The notes beneath the pieces were generated by a model. The model had not been told where the DNA came from, ran no database searches, and saw nothing but the letters and a program-made list of their open reading frames with translations. From an uncultured Clostridia bacterium (lineage in GTDB: Bacteria > Bacillota > Clostridia > Oscillospirales > Ruminococcaceae), in contig CANQNG010000004.1 in the NCBI GenBank assembly GCA_947625155.1, forward strand, positions 62,001-126,000: DNA of 64,000 nucleotides. The letters are read 5' to 3'. How positions within the stretch are numbered: position 1 is the stretch's first letter; each line of letters opens with the position of its first letter. Positions 24,290-32,878 of the stretch are shown here, piece after piece. The translations under genes were made by a program, and so were the position numbers.

Positions 24290-26386
24290 TTACGGCGTTT
24301 CCTTTTTCTGCTTCAGTTTCCGGAGCAGCGTTCCCATGTCAATGGGTTTGGCAATGAAATCATCCATGCCGCTTTCCAGTGCCTTGTCCCGATCCTCGGC
24401 AAAGGAATTGGCTGTGCAGGCAAAGATGCGGACGGTGGCTGCATCCGGGCGGTTCAGGGCACGGATCGCCTTGGTCGTTTCAAAGCCGTCCATTTCCGGC
24501 ATCCGCAGATCCATCAAAATGACCCCGTACGTGCCCGGTGCGGACTCGATGAACGTCCGGAGCACGATCTTCCCGTTCTCCGCAAGCGTTACCTGAAAGC
24601 CCTCTCCGGTGAGCAGTTCCCGGATGATCTCCCCGTTCAGCTCGTTGTCCTCAGCGACCAGCACACGGGGGAGACTTTCTGTCTCCGCCGTTCCGTCGTA
24701 AAATTCCTGTTCCGGTCTTTGTGCCAGGTCCGCCTTAAAGGTAAAGGTAAAGGTGCTGCCCTTTCCTTTCTGGCTGACGCAGGTCAGGTCGCCGCCCATC
24801 AGCCTTGCCAGCCGCCGGCTGATAGAAAGCCCCAGTCCCGTCCCCTGATCGCCCTTAGAGACGGTATCTGCTTCCTGTGAAAAGATCTGAAAGAGCTGCT
24901 TCTGGAAGGCTTCGCTCATGCCCCGTCCCGTATCGGTCACGGTGACGGTCGTCAGTACCCTGCCCTGTTCCTCCATGGTCTGTGCGGCGGTCATCGTGAT
25001 GCTGCCGCCCTTCGGGGTGAATTTCCGGGCATTGTCCAGCAGATTCAGCAGCACCTGCTGGATGCGCACCGCATCTCCTGTCACATACGGATAGGGCAGA
25101 TCTGTCTGCGCTGTGTAATGCAGCCCTTTTTCCGCCATGGCATTGCTCTCGATCGAGCTGACGGTCTCTGTGACGAACGACAAGTCGATCGGCTGCAGCT
25201 CCAGCGCCAGACTCTGCGCTTCCAGCTTAGAGGAATCCAGAATATCATTGATCAGTGACAGCAGGTATTTTGCCGTTTCGGAGGACTGGCGGAGGTATTC
25301 CTCCAGCTTTCCCCGTTCGTCGAGCTTTTGGGTCATCAGGTGGTTCAGCCCGATCAGTCCGTTCAGCGGTGTGCGGATCTCGTGGCTCATGGTGGAGAGG
25401 AACTCTCCCTTTGCCCGTGCATCTGCTTGGCTCTGCGCTGCCCGCAGACGCTGCCGCATCAGCAGGCAGACCAGCACGATGATCAGCAGGAACGACACGA
25501 TGAAAATGCCGACAGCATAGCGGTAGCGGTTCAGGAAATCTTCCAGCTCGTACTCATACTGATTCTCCATGACCCCCTGAATGACATAGCTGCCCTGTTC
25601 GTCCTCTCCCATGCAGGCGATCGCCTTGTCCAGAATGGAGATCAGGACTGTTCCCTCTTCCTGCGGCATACTTTCCGTACCGCCGTAATCTACCACCGCA
25701 GAAAAGCAGTGCTGATCGTCCAGCCCCATGACCGGGATGACCTGCAATTTCTCATATTTCGGCTTGGAAAGCCAGTATTCCACAACGAACTGATTCTGTA
25801 TCATCAGATCTGCATTTCCGGCATTGACGGCATCAAAGCAGTCCGAGATAGAGGCATAGTCCTTTAACTGAAAGCTTGGGAACGTCCTTGCCAGCACCTT
25901 TTTGAGCGTCTGCGAACCCGTGGAGACAGCGACTGACCAGTTGCCGCTGTAGCTGAACTGCATGCCCTCTTTGGCGACAATGACCTTGCGGCTGGACAGG
26001 TAGGGTCCGCTGATGAGGATGCCGTTAGCCTTCTTGTTCTCCTCGTTGTATTCCACGCTCGTCACCAGATCGTAGCCGCTGCTTGTCAGGTAGTCATACG
26101 TCACATCCCCCGCCGGGAGCGGGGCATATTCAAACGTCAGCCCGGAAAGCTCACTGACCCTGTCCAAAATATACCGGGAAATGCCCGCAAATTCCCCGTT
26201 TTCATCGGTAAAGGAAACGGGGATGCGGTCCTGTACAAATCCCACTTTCAGCGTGGGATGTTCCGCAATATAGGCTTTCTCCTCTTCGGTGAGGACAATG
26301 GCGCTGTCTGCTGCCGCTGCAGGCAGGGCAGCACTGGTCAGCAGGGCGATCCCTGCGGCAAGCCATAAACAGATCCATCTGCGCAC
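24290..26386 (-). CDS. Hybrid sensor histidine kinase with periplasmic-type solute-binding sensor domain
   Basis: This is a 698-residue membrane sensor. The order is a signal peptide (1-26), an SBP_bac_3 (amino-acid-binding-like) extracellular domain (about 35-265) and one TM helix (about 289-310). A HisKA domain follows with His335 in STMSHEIRTP, then HATPase_c with N box NLLDNARKF and G boxes DTGRGMS and GTGLGL. Last is a receiver domain with phospho-acceptor Asp626 in MDLRMPEMDG and KP near the end. The layout is like BvgS/EvgS without PAS or Hpt domains. No partner regulator or transporter is adjacent, so the ligand and output are unknown. Confidence 0.95.
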   Translation of the reverse strand: MRRWICLWLAAGIALLTSAALPAAAADSAIVLTEEEKAYIAEHPTLKVGFVQDRIPVSFTDENGEFAGISRYILDRVSELSGLTFEYAPLPAGDVTYDYLTSSGYDLVTSVEYNEENKKANGILISGPYLSSRKVIVAKEGMQFSYSGNWSVAVSTGSQTLKKVLARTFPSFQLKDYASISDCFDAVNAGNADLMIQNQFVVEYWLSKPKYEKLQVIPVMGLDDQHCFSAVVDYGGTESMPQEEGTVLISILDKAIACMGEDEQGSYVIQGVMENQYEYELEDFLNRYRYAVGIFIVSFLLIIVLVCLLMRQRLRAAQSQADARAKGEFLSTMSHEIRTPLNGLIGLNHLMTQKLDERGKLEEYLRQSSETAKYLLSLINDILDSSKLEAQSLALELQPIDLSFVTETVSSIESNAMAEKGLHYTAQTDLPYPYVTGDAVRIQQVLLNLLDNARKFTPKGGSITMTAAQTMEEQGRVLTTVTVTDTGRGMSEAFQKQLFQIFSQEADTVSKGDQGTGLGLSISRRLARLMGGDLTCVSQKGKGSTFTFTFKADLAQRPEQEFYDGTAETESLPRVLVAEDNELNGEIIRELLTGEGFQVTLAENGKIVLRTFIESAPGTYGVILMDLRMPEMDGFETTKAIRALNRPDAATVRIFACTANSFAEDRDKALESGMDDFIAKPIDMGTLLRKLKQKKETP

Positions 26387-26434
26387 TGTGATGTACCTCC
26401 TGTGGATTTTATGTGTACGAACTGTGCTTTTTTT

Positions 26435-26463
26435 ATTATAGCACGTTTCTGTTGAAAAATCAA
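26435..26463 (-). promoter_or_regulatory. Sigma-A promoter of hybrid kinase
   Basis: On the minus strand, TTGATT (26463-26458), 17 bp ending CGTGC, TATAAT (26440-26435), about 50 bp before the ATG. Confidence 0.82.
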
Positions 26464-26633
26464 GAGGGCAGCGTGCATTGCGCCCACTTGCCCGATCGCT
26501 ACATTAAAAATCAAACAAACCGCACGTTCTTTCTTTGCCGGATCCTTAGGACAGTAGCGGTAAAGAAGTTTTTAAGGAAACAAGGTTAAGACCGATACAG
26601 CAAGCTAAATAATTACCGAAAGGACAGCTTACA

Positions 26634-26873
26634 ATGATTGATGAGTTTTATAACTACCGCCAGAGTAATATGCCTACCGTTGAGTTTTCTGCGGAGTGGA
26701 GCAAGCTCTGCATACCGTTTGAGGAGTCGCTGACCGAAGAACAGCTTATTACATTCCACAAGCTCCTCGACATTCAGAGTGCAACCTCGGCTGATGAGTC
26801 AAGAACAGCTTACAAGACAGGATTCAAGGATGGGGTGGCTATGATGGTTGAGGTGCAGATTCCAGCAACTTAA
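26634..26873 (+). CDS. Small DUF6809-like hypothetical protein
   Basis: This is a 79-residue soluble acidic protein. The pattern of a short N-terminal helix, FEESLTEEQLITFHKLLDIQ, then YKTGFKDGVAMMVEV resembles the DUF6809 family of small clostridial proteins; the match is from memory of the pattern and is not certain. AAAGGAC precedes the ATG. Base composition is clearly more AT-rich than in the genes on either side of 26.4-27.8 kb, suggesting recent acquisition. Function unknown. Confidence 0.65.
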   Translation: MIDEFYNYRQSNMPTVEFSAEWSKLCIPFEESLTEEQLITFHKLLDIQSATSADESRTAYKTGFKDGVAMMVEVQIPAT

Positions 26874-26908
26874 CAGAAATTTGAATAGCAGACTTTGTGT
26901 ATAATAAT

Positions 26909-26948
26909 CAAGGGCATTGTACTCGACAGAGTATGATGCCTTCTTCTT
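26909..26948 (+). terminator. Hairpin after DUF6809-like gene
   Basis: GGCAT-TG-TACTC pairs with GAGTA-TG-ATGCC around GACA, followed by TTCTTCTTATTTT. This is a plausible terminator. Confidence 0.6.
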
Positions 26949-27045
26949 ATTTTGTAAACAATTGCGTATGTATGTGCAACACAGACAAACCACAACATAT
27001 TTTCAACAAGTTATTTAGTTACAAGGTAGAAAACAAGTAAAACTA

Positions 27046-27074
27046 TTGACAAGTAAACTCGGTAATGATATAAT
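27046..27074 (+). promoter_or_regulatory. Sigma-A promoter of DUF6442-HTH pair
   Basis: TTGACA (27046-27051), 17 bp, TATAAT (27069-27074), near consensus. A small dyad CGCCAA...TTGGC follows in the leader at about 27083-27099 and could be an operator for the HTH protein encoded downstream (inference). Confidence 0.85.
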
Positions 27075-27120
27075 ATAATCACGCCAATAAAACTTGGCAA
27101 AACTATTTGGAGGTTTTATT

Positions 27121-27432
27121 ATGAACAAGGAAGAAATACTGGAGAAAAGCCGACAGGAGAATCGGAGCGGAGATGAAAGGGAACTTCAAGTCAAAGATAA
27201 ATCAATGATGTGGTCATATATTGTTATGGTTTTGATGGCTACGATATTTACGATCATTCGTTCAGAGCAAGGATTACCAATGATGGATTTATCTGCCACT
27301 GTTTGTGCTTCCGTATGTGCAGCTATGACATACCGCTTTATAAAGGCAAAAGACAAAAGACATCTGGTCATTGCAGTAATAACATTGATTGTTGCGGTAA
27401 TGGCGACGATAAGATTTTTCATGGGGCACTAA
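27121..27432 (+). CDS. DUF6442-like small membrane protein
   Basis: This is a 103-residue protein with a charged N-terminus (MNKEEILEKSRQENRSGDERE) and three hydrophobic segments (MWSYIVMVLMATIFTII, LSATVCASVCAAMTYRF, LVIAVITLIVAVMATIRFF). Such proteins, annotated DUF6442, are often encoded just upstream of a small Cro/C1-type regulator, exactly as here (3-bp gap to the HTH gene). GGAGG precedes the ATG. The AT-rich codon use differs from the surrounding chromosome. Function unknown; a membrane partner of the regulator is a possible reading. Confidence 0.75.
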   Translation: MNKEEILEKSRQENRSGDERELQVKDKSMMWSYIVMVLMATIFTIIRSEQGLPMMDLSATVCASVCAAMTYRFIKAKDKRHLVIAVITLIVAVMATIRFFMGH

Positions 27433-27435
27433 ACT

Positions 27436-27642
27436 ATGAATGATTCACTTGAACTAAAAAATAACATTAAAGAAGTGCGTACAGAAAAGAAACTATCACA
27501 ATCTGCGTTAGCAAATTTAGTAGGTGTATCACGTAATACCATAAGTTCGATTGAAACAGGACAGTTTAATCCTACAGCAAAATTAGCTTTACTATTATGC
27601 ATTGCATTGGATAAAAAGTTTGAAGAACTGTTTTACTTTTAA
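27436..27642 (+). CDS. Small XRE-family helix-turn-helix regulator
   Basis: This is a 68-residue single-domain Cro/C1-type DNA-binding protein. LSQSALANLVGVSRNTISSIE is the helix-turn-helix (about residues 20-40), followed by NPTAKLALLLCIALDKKFEELF. It lies 3 bp after the DUF6442-like gene and is surely cotranscribed. It may repress its own promoter. AT-rich like its neighbour. Confidence 0.92.
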   Translation: MNDSLELKNNIKEVRTEKKLSQSALANLVGVSRNTISSIETGQFNPTAKLALLLCIALDKKFEELFYF

Positions 27643-27778
27643 AAAATGGAATCTCTAAAATTCCTATTTATCTTAGCCTACTGGTGCACCCGTTTTCCGT
27701 TCCGCATAAGTCATAATCAGAATTGTGGAGCATACCACAACAGGCACAAACCCTATTGAAACTGAATAACCACAAGCT

Positions 27779-28459
27779 CTCGGCAAGCTGCGGGTGGACG
27801 GCGAAAGTCTCCGGGAGATCCTTCGCCTCGGGCTGCCGGCTGGTATTCAGGGCATGGTCTTTTCGCTGGCGAATATCTGCGTACAGTCGGCGATCAATTC
27901 CCTCGGCACGGATATTTTAGCGGCTTCCTCGGCAGCATACAACCTCGAAGCCTTCACCTACTGCATCATCAATTCATTCGGGCAAGCGTGTACGACAATG
28001 GTCGGGCAGAACTGCGGTGCAGGAAAGATCGGCCGCTGCCGAAAGGCACTCGGCATCTCGCTGCTGTCGGGCGGGTTGAGTTTCGGGACAGTTGCCGTGC
28101 TGATACTGCTCTTTTCACATCCGCTGCTGATGCTGTTCATGAAAAAGGAAGATTCGGCAGCGGTCATGGACTACAGCCTGATCCGGCTGCATTATATTTT
28201 CTTTGCGCACATCTTCTCCCTGTTCGTTGAGGTGCTTTCGGGGTATCTGCGGGGATTCGGGATGAGTGCTGTTCCGGCAGTCTGCTCGCTTGTTTTCATC
28301 TGCGGCACACGCATTGTGTGGGTCTATGAAGTATTCCCGAAACTGCACAGCTTTGCCGGGCTGATGACGGTGTACCCGGTCAGTCTCGGCATTACGGCGC
28401 TCGTGATCGCAGCCGCCTGCTTCCTGTTCCGGAAACAGCCCGTTGCTGTGCGTACCTAA
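27779..28459 (+). pseudogene. MATE family efflux transporter, N-terminal half missing
   Basis: The frame from about 27779 encodes the C-terminal half (about 227 residues) of a MATE multidrug/Na+ antiporter. GKLRVDGESLREILRLGLPA is the usual start of the second MATE repeat, followed by six hydrophobic segments. A full-length protein is about 450 residues with twelve helices. Immediately upstream the frame is closed by TAA at 27767 and the DNA becomes AT-rich, so the 5' half has been lost or replaced. A GTG at 27794 could start translation but has no ribosome site. Probably non-functional. Confidence 0.85.
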
Positions 28460-28460
28460 G

Positions 28461-29347
28461 TTACTGGATACAAACCGCCTGCTGCCCGAATGCTATGTAA
28501 CGCTGCTTTAGCGTTTCCCGGTCATAAGCGATATTTCCCACGATCGGGTCGGCGACGAAAAGTTCTCCCGTGCTCTCGTCATATCCGGTCAGGACGACAC
28601 AATGTTCATAGGCGAGCCATTGCAGCGTTTCGCCGGACGGGGTCTTCCAGATCGTGGTGAGTTTGGGTTCGTGCAGGTCTTTGCTGGTGATCCAGATCAG
28701 CACAGGCATATCCTTGTCGATATAGTCCCGCAGCAAAGTGTTCAAGTCCGTTCCGGTGAGGTCATATGCCGCCTGCTGTGCGCCGATCTCTGTCAGGTAG
28801 GCATTGGCGGTCGTGACGATGCAGGGCGCATAGCAGCCGTAGGCGTTTGGCTGTTCCGGGTCTCCGGCAAAGGTCGTCCGGAGATCCGCCCCGTAAAGCT
28901 GACCGTCCACAGTGTAAAAATCGAGCTTTGGCAGGTAGTTCCTCGCCATTGTCAGCTTCTCCGCCGGATAGCCGAGGTAGTTGAGCAGAATGGTCAGCGA
29001 CACGACTTCGCAGCCTGTGGGGAGTTCCGGCTCTTGCAGGATACATTCCACCGGAATGGCTTTGCGGCGTGGTTCGGGAACACTGATCGTGTAACCGTTC
29101 AGGGCAGCTTTCATCAGCGCCAAGTCAAACACATCTGCCGTTCCGTCCTTGTTCACGTCCGGTCCTGCCCCGTCCGCAAGCCCGCAGTCCGGAACGTTCA
29201 GCAGCCATTTCTGGAACAGCTTGACATCAAATGACGAAAAGATACTGTCCCCATTGACATCGCCGGACACAGCAGACGAAGGCAGCGTCCTGATCCCGGA
29301 AAGGCTCAATACTATGGCAGTCAGAAATGCTAAGGGTCTTTTTTCAT
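28461..29347 (-). CDS. Secreted dockerin - C39-like peptidase protein, with apparent frameshift in signal peptide
   Basis: This encodes a cellulosome-associated secreted protein. After the signal peptide comes a type I dockerin with two calcium loops (DVNGDSIFSSFD and DVNKDGTADVFD) separated by a FQKWLL helix. A peptidase_C39_2-like domain follows, with ELPTGCE (nucleophile Cys), YEHCVVLTGYD (His) and DPIVGN (Asp). The natural start is ATG 29347, seven bases after AAGGAG, but its frame is MKKDP-stop. One more A in the A6 run at 29339-29344 would give MKKRPLAFLTAIVLS joined to the open frame. Either a sequencing indel, a phase-variable tract or a recent mutation. The only in-frame start is a TTG at 29390 without ribosome site. 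Confidence 0.85.
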
Positions 29348-29391
29348 AAATAAACTCCTTTTGTGGCAAGACACCACTATTTGCCCCCAAG

Positions 29392-29548
29392 GGCAGCGTG
29401 ACGCTGCACCCGTTGTGCCTCCCAATGCCGGGCTATGCCCGGCAAAGGTCGGCTTGCCCGGTTGATAGCGCAAGTAGGGGGGTGCAGGGGGGGATCCCCC
29501 TGCAATATAGCCCCCTTCCCCTTGGGGAAGGGGGTTGGGGGATGGGGC
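29392..29548. repeat. Variable-stem hairpin repeat with all modules
   Basis: Modules are GGCAGCGTGACGCTGCACCCGTTGT, then core GCCTCCCAATG / CCGGGC-TAT-GCCCGG / CAAAGGTCGGCTTGC (29417-29457) and CCGGTTGATAGCG. A dyad GGGGGGATCCCCC and CCCCCTTCCCCTTGGGGAAGGGGG follow. It is the most complete copy in the window, in the divergent region between the dockerin gene and the DHH gene. Confidence 0.88.
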
Positions 29549-29558
29549 AGCGTAATGC

Positions 29559-29587
29559 TTGACACGGCAAAAAAATTATGCTATAAT
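29559..29587 (+). promoter_or_regulatory. Sigma-A promoter of DHH gene
   Basis: TTGACA (29559-29564), 17 bp ending TTATGC, TATAAT (29582-29587). It begins about 11 bp after the end of the repeat element. Confidence 0.88.
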
Positions 29588-29643
29588 AAGATCAGAACGA
29601 TCCCGGGCATGCCCGGCTATTTTACATAACGGAGGGTCTGTAG

Positions 29644-30570
29644 ATGAAACGACTGGTAACAAGAAGCGATTTTGACGGACTGGTGTGCGCCATGCTGCTC
29701 AAAGAACTGAATATCATTGACGAGATCAAGTTCGTTCACCCCAAGGACGTACAGGACGGCAAGGTGGAGCTTTCCGAAAACGACATCACCACCAACCTGC
29801 CGTTTGACCCACGGGTGGGACTTGCTTTCGATCACCACGAGAGCGAACTGCTCCGCAACAATGCAGCCGCTTACAAGGATAAGTACATCATCGACGGCAG
29901 TGCCAGATCCGCTGCCCGTGTCGTCTATCGCTATTACGGCGGTGCGGACACGTTCCAGCGAGTTTCCACAGAGATCATGGAAGCTGTGGATAAGGGCGAC
30001 AGTGCCGATTTTACGGAAGAGGAGATCTTGCATCCGACTGGCTGGGTGCTGATGAATTTCCTGATGGATGCACGCACCGGACTGGGCAGATTCCGCAATT
30101 TCCGCATTTCCAACTATGACCTGATGATGGAACTGATCACGTTCTGCGTGGATCACAGCATCGATGAGGTGCTGGAACTGCCGGATGTCAAGGAGCGTGT
30201 GGATCTCTATTTTGAACAGCAGGAACTGTTCAAGGCGCAGTTGGAGCGCATCACCCGCATTGACGGCAAGGTAGCAGTCATCGACCTGCGGAATGAGGAA
30301 ACGATCTACGCCGGCAACCGCTTCATGGTCTATGCCATGCACCCAGAAACGGAACTGTCCGTCCATGTGGCATGGGGTTTCCGCAAGCAGAACACGGCGG
30401 TCATGATCGGCAAGTCCATCATCAACCGCAATTCCAAATTCAACATCGGCGCACTTTGTCTCGAATACGGCGGCGGCGGTCATGCCAATGCCGGCACTTG
30501 TCAGCTCGACAACGACAAGGTAGATGCCGTCCTGCCTGTCATTTTAGATAAGCTCAATGACAGGGTCTGA
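29644..30570 (+). CDS. DHH-family phosphoesterase
   Basis: This is a 308-residue cytoplasmic phosphoesterase of the DHH/DHHA1 group. TRSDFDGLVCAMLL is the N-terminal Asp motif, FDHHES is the DHH signature and the C-terminal GGGGHANAGTCQL is the substrate-binding GGGH motif. Such proteins act as exopolyphosphatase-like, oligoribonuclease or cyclic-dinucleotide phosphodiesterases; the sequence does not say which. GGAGGG lies before ATG 29644. Single gene with its own promoter and terminator. Confidence 0.9.
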   Translation: MKRLVTRSDFDGLVCAMLLKELNIIDEIKFVHPKDVQDGKVELSENDITTNLPFDPRVGLAFDHHESELLRNNAAAYKDKYIIDGSARSAARVVYRYYGGADTFQRVSTEIMEAVDKGDSADFTEEEILHPTGWVLMNFLMDARTGLGRFRNFRISNYDLMMELITFCVDHSIDEVLELPDVKERVDLYFEQQELFKAQLERITRIDGKVAVIDLRNEETIYAGNRFMVYAMHPETELSVHVAWGFRKQNTAVMIGKSIINRNSKFNIGALCLEYGGGGHANAGTCQLDNDKVDAVLPVILDKLNDRV

Positions 30571-30586
30571 ACCTATCACAGCAGGG

Positions 30587-30626
30587 AAGAAGCCTTTTTC
30601 TGTAGCAGAGAAGGCTTCTTTTTTTG
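30587..30626. terminator. Terminator between DHH gene and glycan operon
   Basis: AAGAAGCCTTTTTCT with AGAGAAGGCTTCTT and a following run of T. A-rich on the far side too, so it can end both convergent transcripts (DHH on plus, gtrA on minus). Confidence 0.88.
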
Positions 30627-30632
30627 CCGCTG

Positions 30633-31100
30633 TCAGCTCCGGAACGCCCAGAGCTTGTTCAGCACGAAATTCAGGGGTACGCTGATGATCAGGTTGATCA
30701 GCGGTGCGATCATCTTCGATACCCCCAGATAGATCCACAGACTGGACAGCAGGTTGGTCAGGATAATGCCCGTAAAGCCGTAGGAGATATAGGTCTTTAA
30801 GAGCGCTTTCCAGTGGCTGCGCTGTTTGCCGGCTTCGGGGGTAAAGACAAATTTGTTGTTCCAGTAATACGACCACAGCACGCTCAGGAAAAAGGCGACC
30901 AGATTCCCGGCGATATAGTCCCACCAGAGTGCATAGGGCTTCAGGGCAAGCAGGACAAGCACATTCAGCACATAGCTGATGACGGTATTGCTCACGCCGA
31001 CTGATCCGAATTTCACGAACTGCACCAGCGATCCCAGCACCTTTTCGGAAAGGGAAAGATGCAGCACGGCACAGACTTTCCGGCAGATATTTTCGATCAT
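30633..31100 (-). CDS. GtrA family membrane protein
   Basis: This is a 155-residue four-TM protein of the GtrA/DPMS family, which usually helps flip or present polyprenyl-linked sugars. It has FVKFGSVGVSNTVISYVLN (helix 1), a WSYYWNNKFVF motif typical of the family and LNFVLNKLWAF at the end. ATG 31100 is four bases upstream of the stop of the preceding gene in the sense of transcription. It is the last gene of the rfb-type operon and likely works with the GT2 encoded at 33951-34889, as GtrA-GtrB pairs do. Confidence 0.9.
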   Translation of the reverse strand: MIENICRKVCAVLHLSLSEKVLGSLVQFVKFGSVGVSNTVISYVLNVLVLLALKPYALWWDYIAGNLVAFFLSVLWSYYWNNKFVFTPEAGKQRSHWKALLKTYISYGFTGIILTNLLSSLWIYLGVSKMIAPLINLIISVPLNFVLNKLWAFRS

Positions 31101-31104
31101 TCTC

Positions 31105-32874
31105 TCACGTCCCTGCTTGCTGTGATATGCTTTCGTCCAACGGATAGTAATACAGCCACCCGTCCTCGGACACAATGGGTGTCAGCCCCAGTGTCTCGGT
31201 ATAGTAGGCATTGACGGCAGCGCCGCCGTCCGCAAAGCCCTTTGTGTCGATATACACGCCTGTGAACCCGGCATCCAGAATGCCCCGCAGAAAGGCTTCG
31301 CTCATGCCCTCGTCAATGGCAAGCTGCTCCGCAGCCGGGTTTCTGCCCTTGACACCGCCATAACTCCAGCGCAGGGTGTCCGTATAGAGATAGCCAAGTG
31401 CGGGCTGGTAGTGCTCCATGCCATTGATCGGCGGTACTTCGGGGAACTGCATGAAAGGCAGCTCATAGATCAGGGCATTTTCCCCGGCAGTTTCCTCGAC
31501 CTGTGCAAAAAAACTTTGCAGGACAGCATCCGTCTGTTTGGCAGCAGCCTGCCAGTGCGTCGGATACCACGAAAATTCCGCATACCCCACACATACCGAT
31601 ACCGCCGCCATGACCGCACCGCCGATCGCCAAGCCTTTGCCTTTCAGTTTTGTAAAGAGGGCATCTAACACGATCGCCAGCACGCACAGGCTCAGGCAGG
31701 CGATCACCACGCTCGAACGGTTGACACAGCGTATCTCTGGCGTGATCAGCATGGAAAAGAGCATGGAAAAGCCGCCCGTGACACTGTACATCACCAGACA
31801 GAGAATACACAGCGAGAGCAAATTCAGCCTTTCCCGCTGCCGGGTATCTGCCGTCTTTCCTTTCTGCATGATGCGGAAAATGACCCACAGGCAGGCGATC
31901 AGGAAGCCCGCCGCTGCAAACAGCCCTAAAGCGGCAAACTGGTTTTCATTGATGCTCATGCCGACTGCGCTGTAGTGCTGTGTGATCTTCGCCAGTATGC
32001 CGACCTTAGAATAGCCCGGCGGCAGGAGCATCTGAATGATGCGCAGCGAAAGAATTTCTGTTTGCACCGGAGAACGCACGCCGGCAATGGTATTTTCGCC
32101 GTATTTCAGGGAATACAGGATCTTCGGGAGCAGTGAGATGCCCACGCACAGCAGCACCGTATACAGCGGCACGGCTTCTTTCCACAGGCAGGAGAGCTTT
32201 TTGGTGCAGGCGAGTTTGTACAGGAAAGCGATCCCCATGCAGAACAGCCCGAAAAAGGCGTAGTACACATTGGAGAACCCCAACAGCACGCAGCCGCCGT
32301 ACAGGAGCAGCTTTTTCACACGAGAGAAGCGTTCCGGTGCGATGCCCCGGAACGGCTCTTCTGCGATCAGCAGGGCAGCCAGCACCGCAAGCGGCACTGT
32401 GTAATAATGCGAAAGCGTCATATGCCCCATGCCCCGGTAAAAATGGTAGGGCGTTACCGCATATGCCACCGACAGCAGCACCCGCAGGGGTGTTTTTTTC
32501 GTGAATTTCCCCATCAGCAGGTACATCGATGCCCCCGCCAGCGGATATGTCAGCAGGTACAGCAGATAAAACACCGTATTTGCTGAAAAAAACCGTGTCA
32601 GCAGCCATGTCTCCCCTGCCAGATCCAGATCCAGAAACGGCACATCGATCAGTGCCGACCAGTCCGGTGCGCCCAGCCTGTCACAGAACCAGATGCCTTT
32701 CAGACCGTTTTCTGCAATGCTCCGGAACAGGGTCAGCAGCAGTATCCCGTCCCCAGAGAAATTTACCGGGACGTTCCAGTCCAGCTCCCATACCCGGAAA
32801 GAAAGACAAATGCTGCCAAGCGAGAGCATAATTGCCGCTGCCAGCCCTATCAGGCTGCCTGTTCGTTTCTGCAT
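31105..32874 (-). CDS. Large polytopic membrane protein (YfhO/GT-C-like), glycan operon
   Basis: This is a 589-residue protein with about twelve hydrophobic segments and a C-terminal soluble domain of about 150 residues. The early motif FSGDGILLLTLFRSIAENG and WLLTRFF and the general build are those of GT-C glycosyltransferase-like or YfhO-like proteins that transfer sugars from lipid carriers on the outer face of the membrane. ATG 32874 follows GAGAGGTAAG, 4 bp after the rfbG stop. Function inferred only from topology and operon position between rfbG and gtrA. Confidence 0.7.
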   Translation of the reverse strand: MQKRTGSLIGLAAAIMLSLGSICLSFRVWELDWNVPVNFSGDGILLLTLFRSIAENGLKGIWFCDRLGAPDWSALIDVPFLDLDLAGETWLLTRFFSANTVFYLLYLLTYPLAGASMYLLMGKFTKKTPLRVLLSVAYAVTPYHFYRGMGHMTLSHYYTVPLAVLAALLIAEEPFRGIAPERFSRVKKLLLYGGCVLLGFSNVYYAFFGLFCMGIAFLYKLACTKKLSCLWKEAVPLYTVLLCVGISLLPKILYSLKYGENTIAGVRSPVQTEILSLRIIQMLLPPGYSKVGILAKITQHYSAVGMSINENQFAALGLFAAAGFLIACLWVIFRIMQKGKTADTRQRERLNLLSLCILCLVMYSVTGGFSMLFSMLITPEIRCVNRSSVVIACLSLCVLAIVLDALFTKLKGKGLAIGGAVMAAVSVCVGYAEFSWYPTHWQAAAKQTDAVLQSFFAQVEETAGENALIYELPFMQFPEVPPINGMEHYQPALGYLYTDTLRWSYGGVKGRNPAAEQLAIDEGMSEAFLRGILDAGFTGVYIDTKGFADGGAAVNAYYTETLGLTPIVSEDGWLYYYPLDESISQQAGT

Positions 32875-32878
32875 ATGC

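Noticed and set aside
29345..29390. TTG 29390 as true start of the dockerin-C39 protein
   Set aside because: No ribosome site, and it would put a non-signal sequence before the hydrophobic segment. ATG 29347 plus a frameshift explains the data better.
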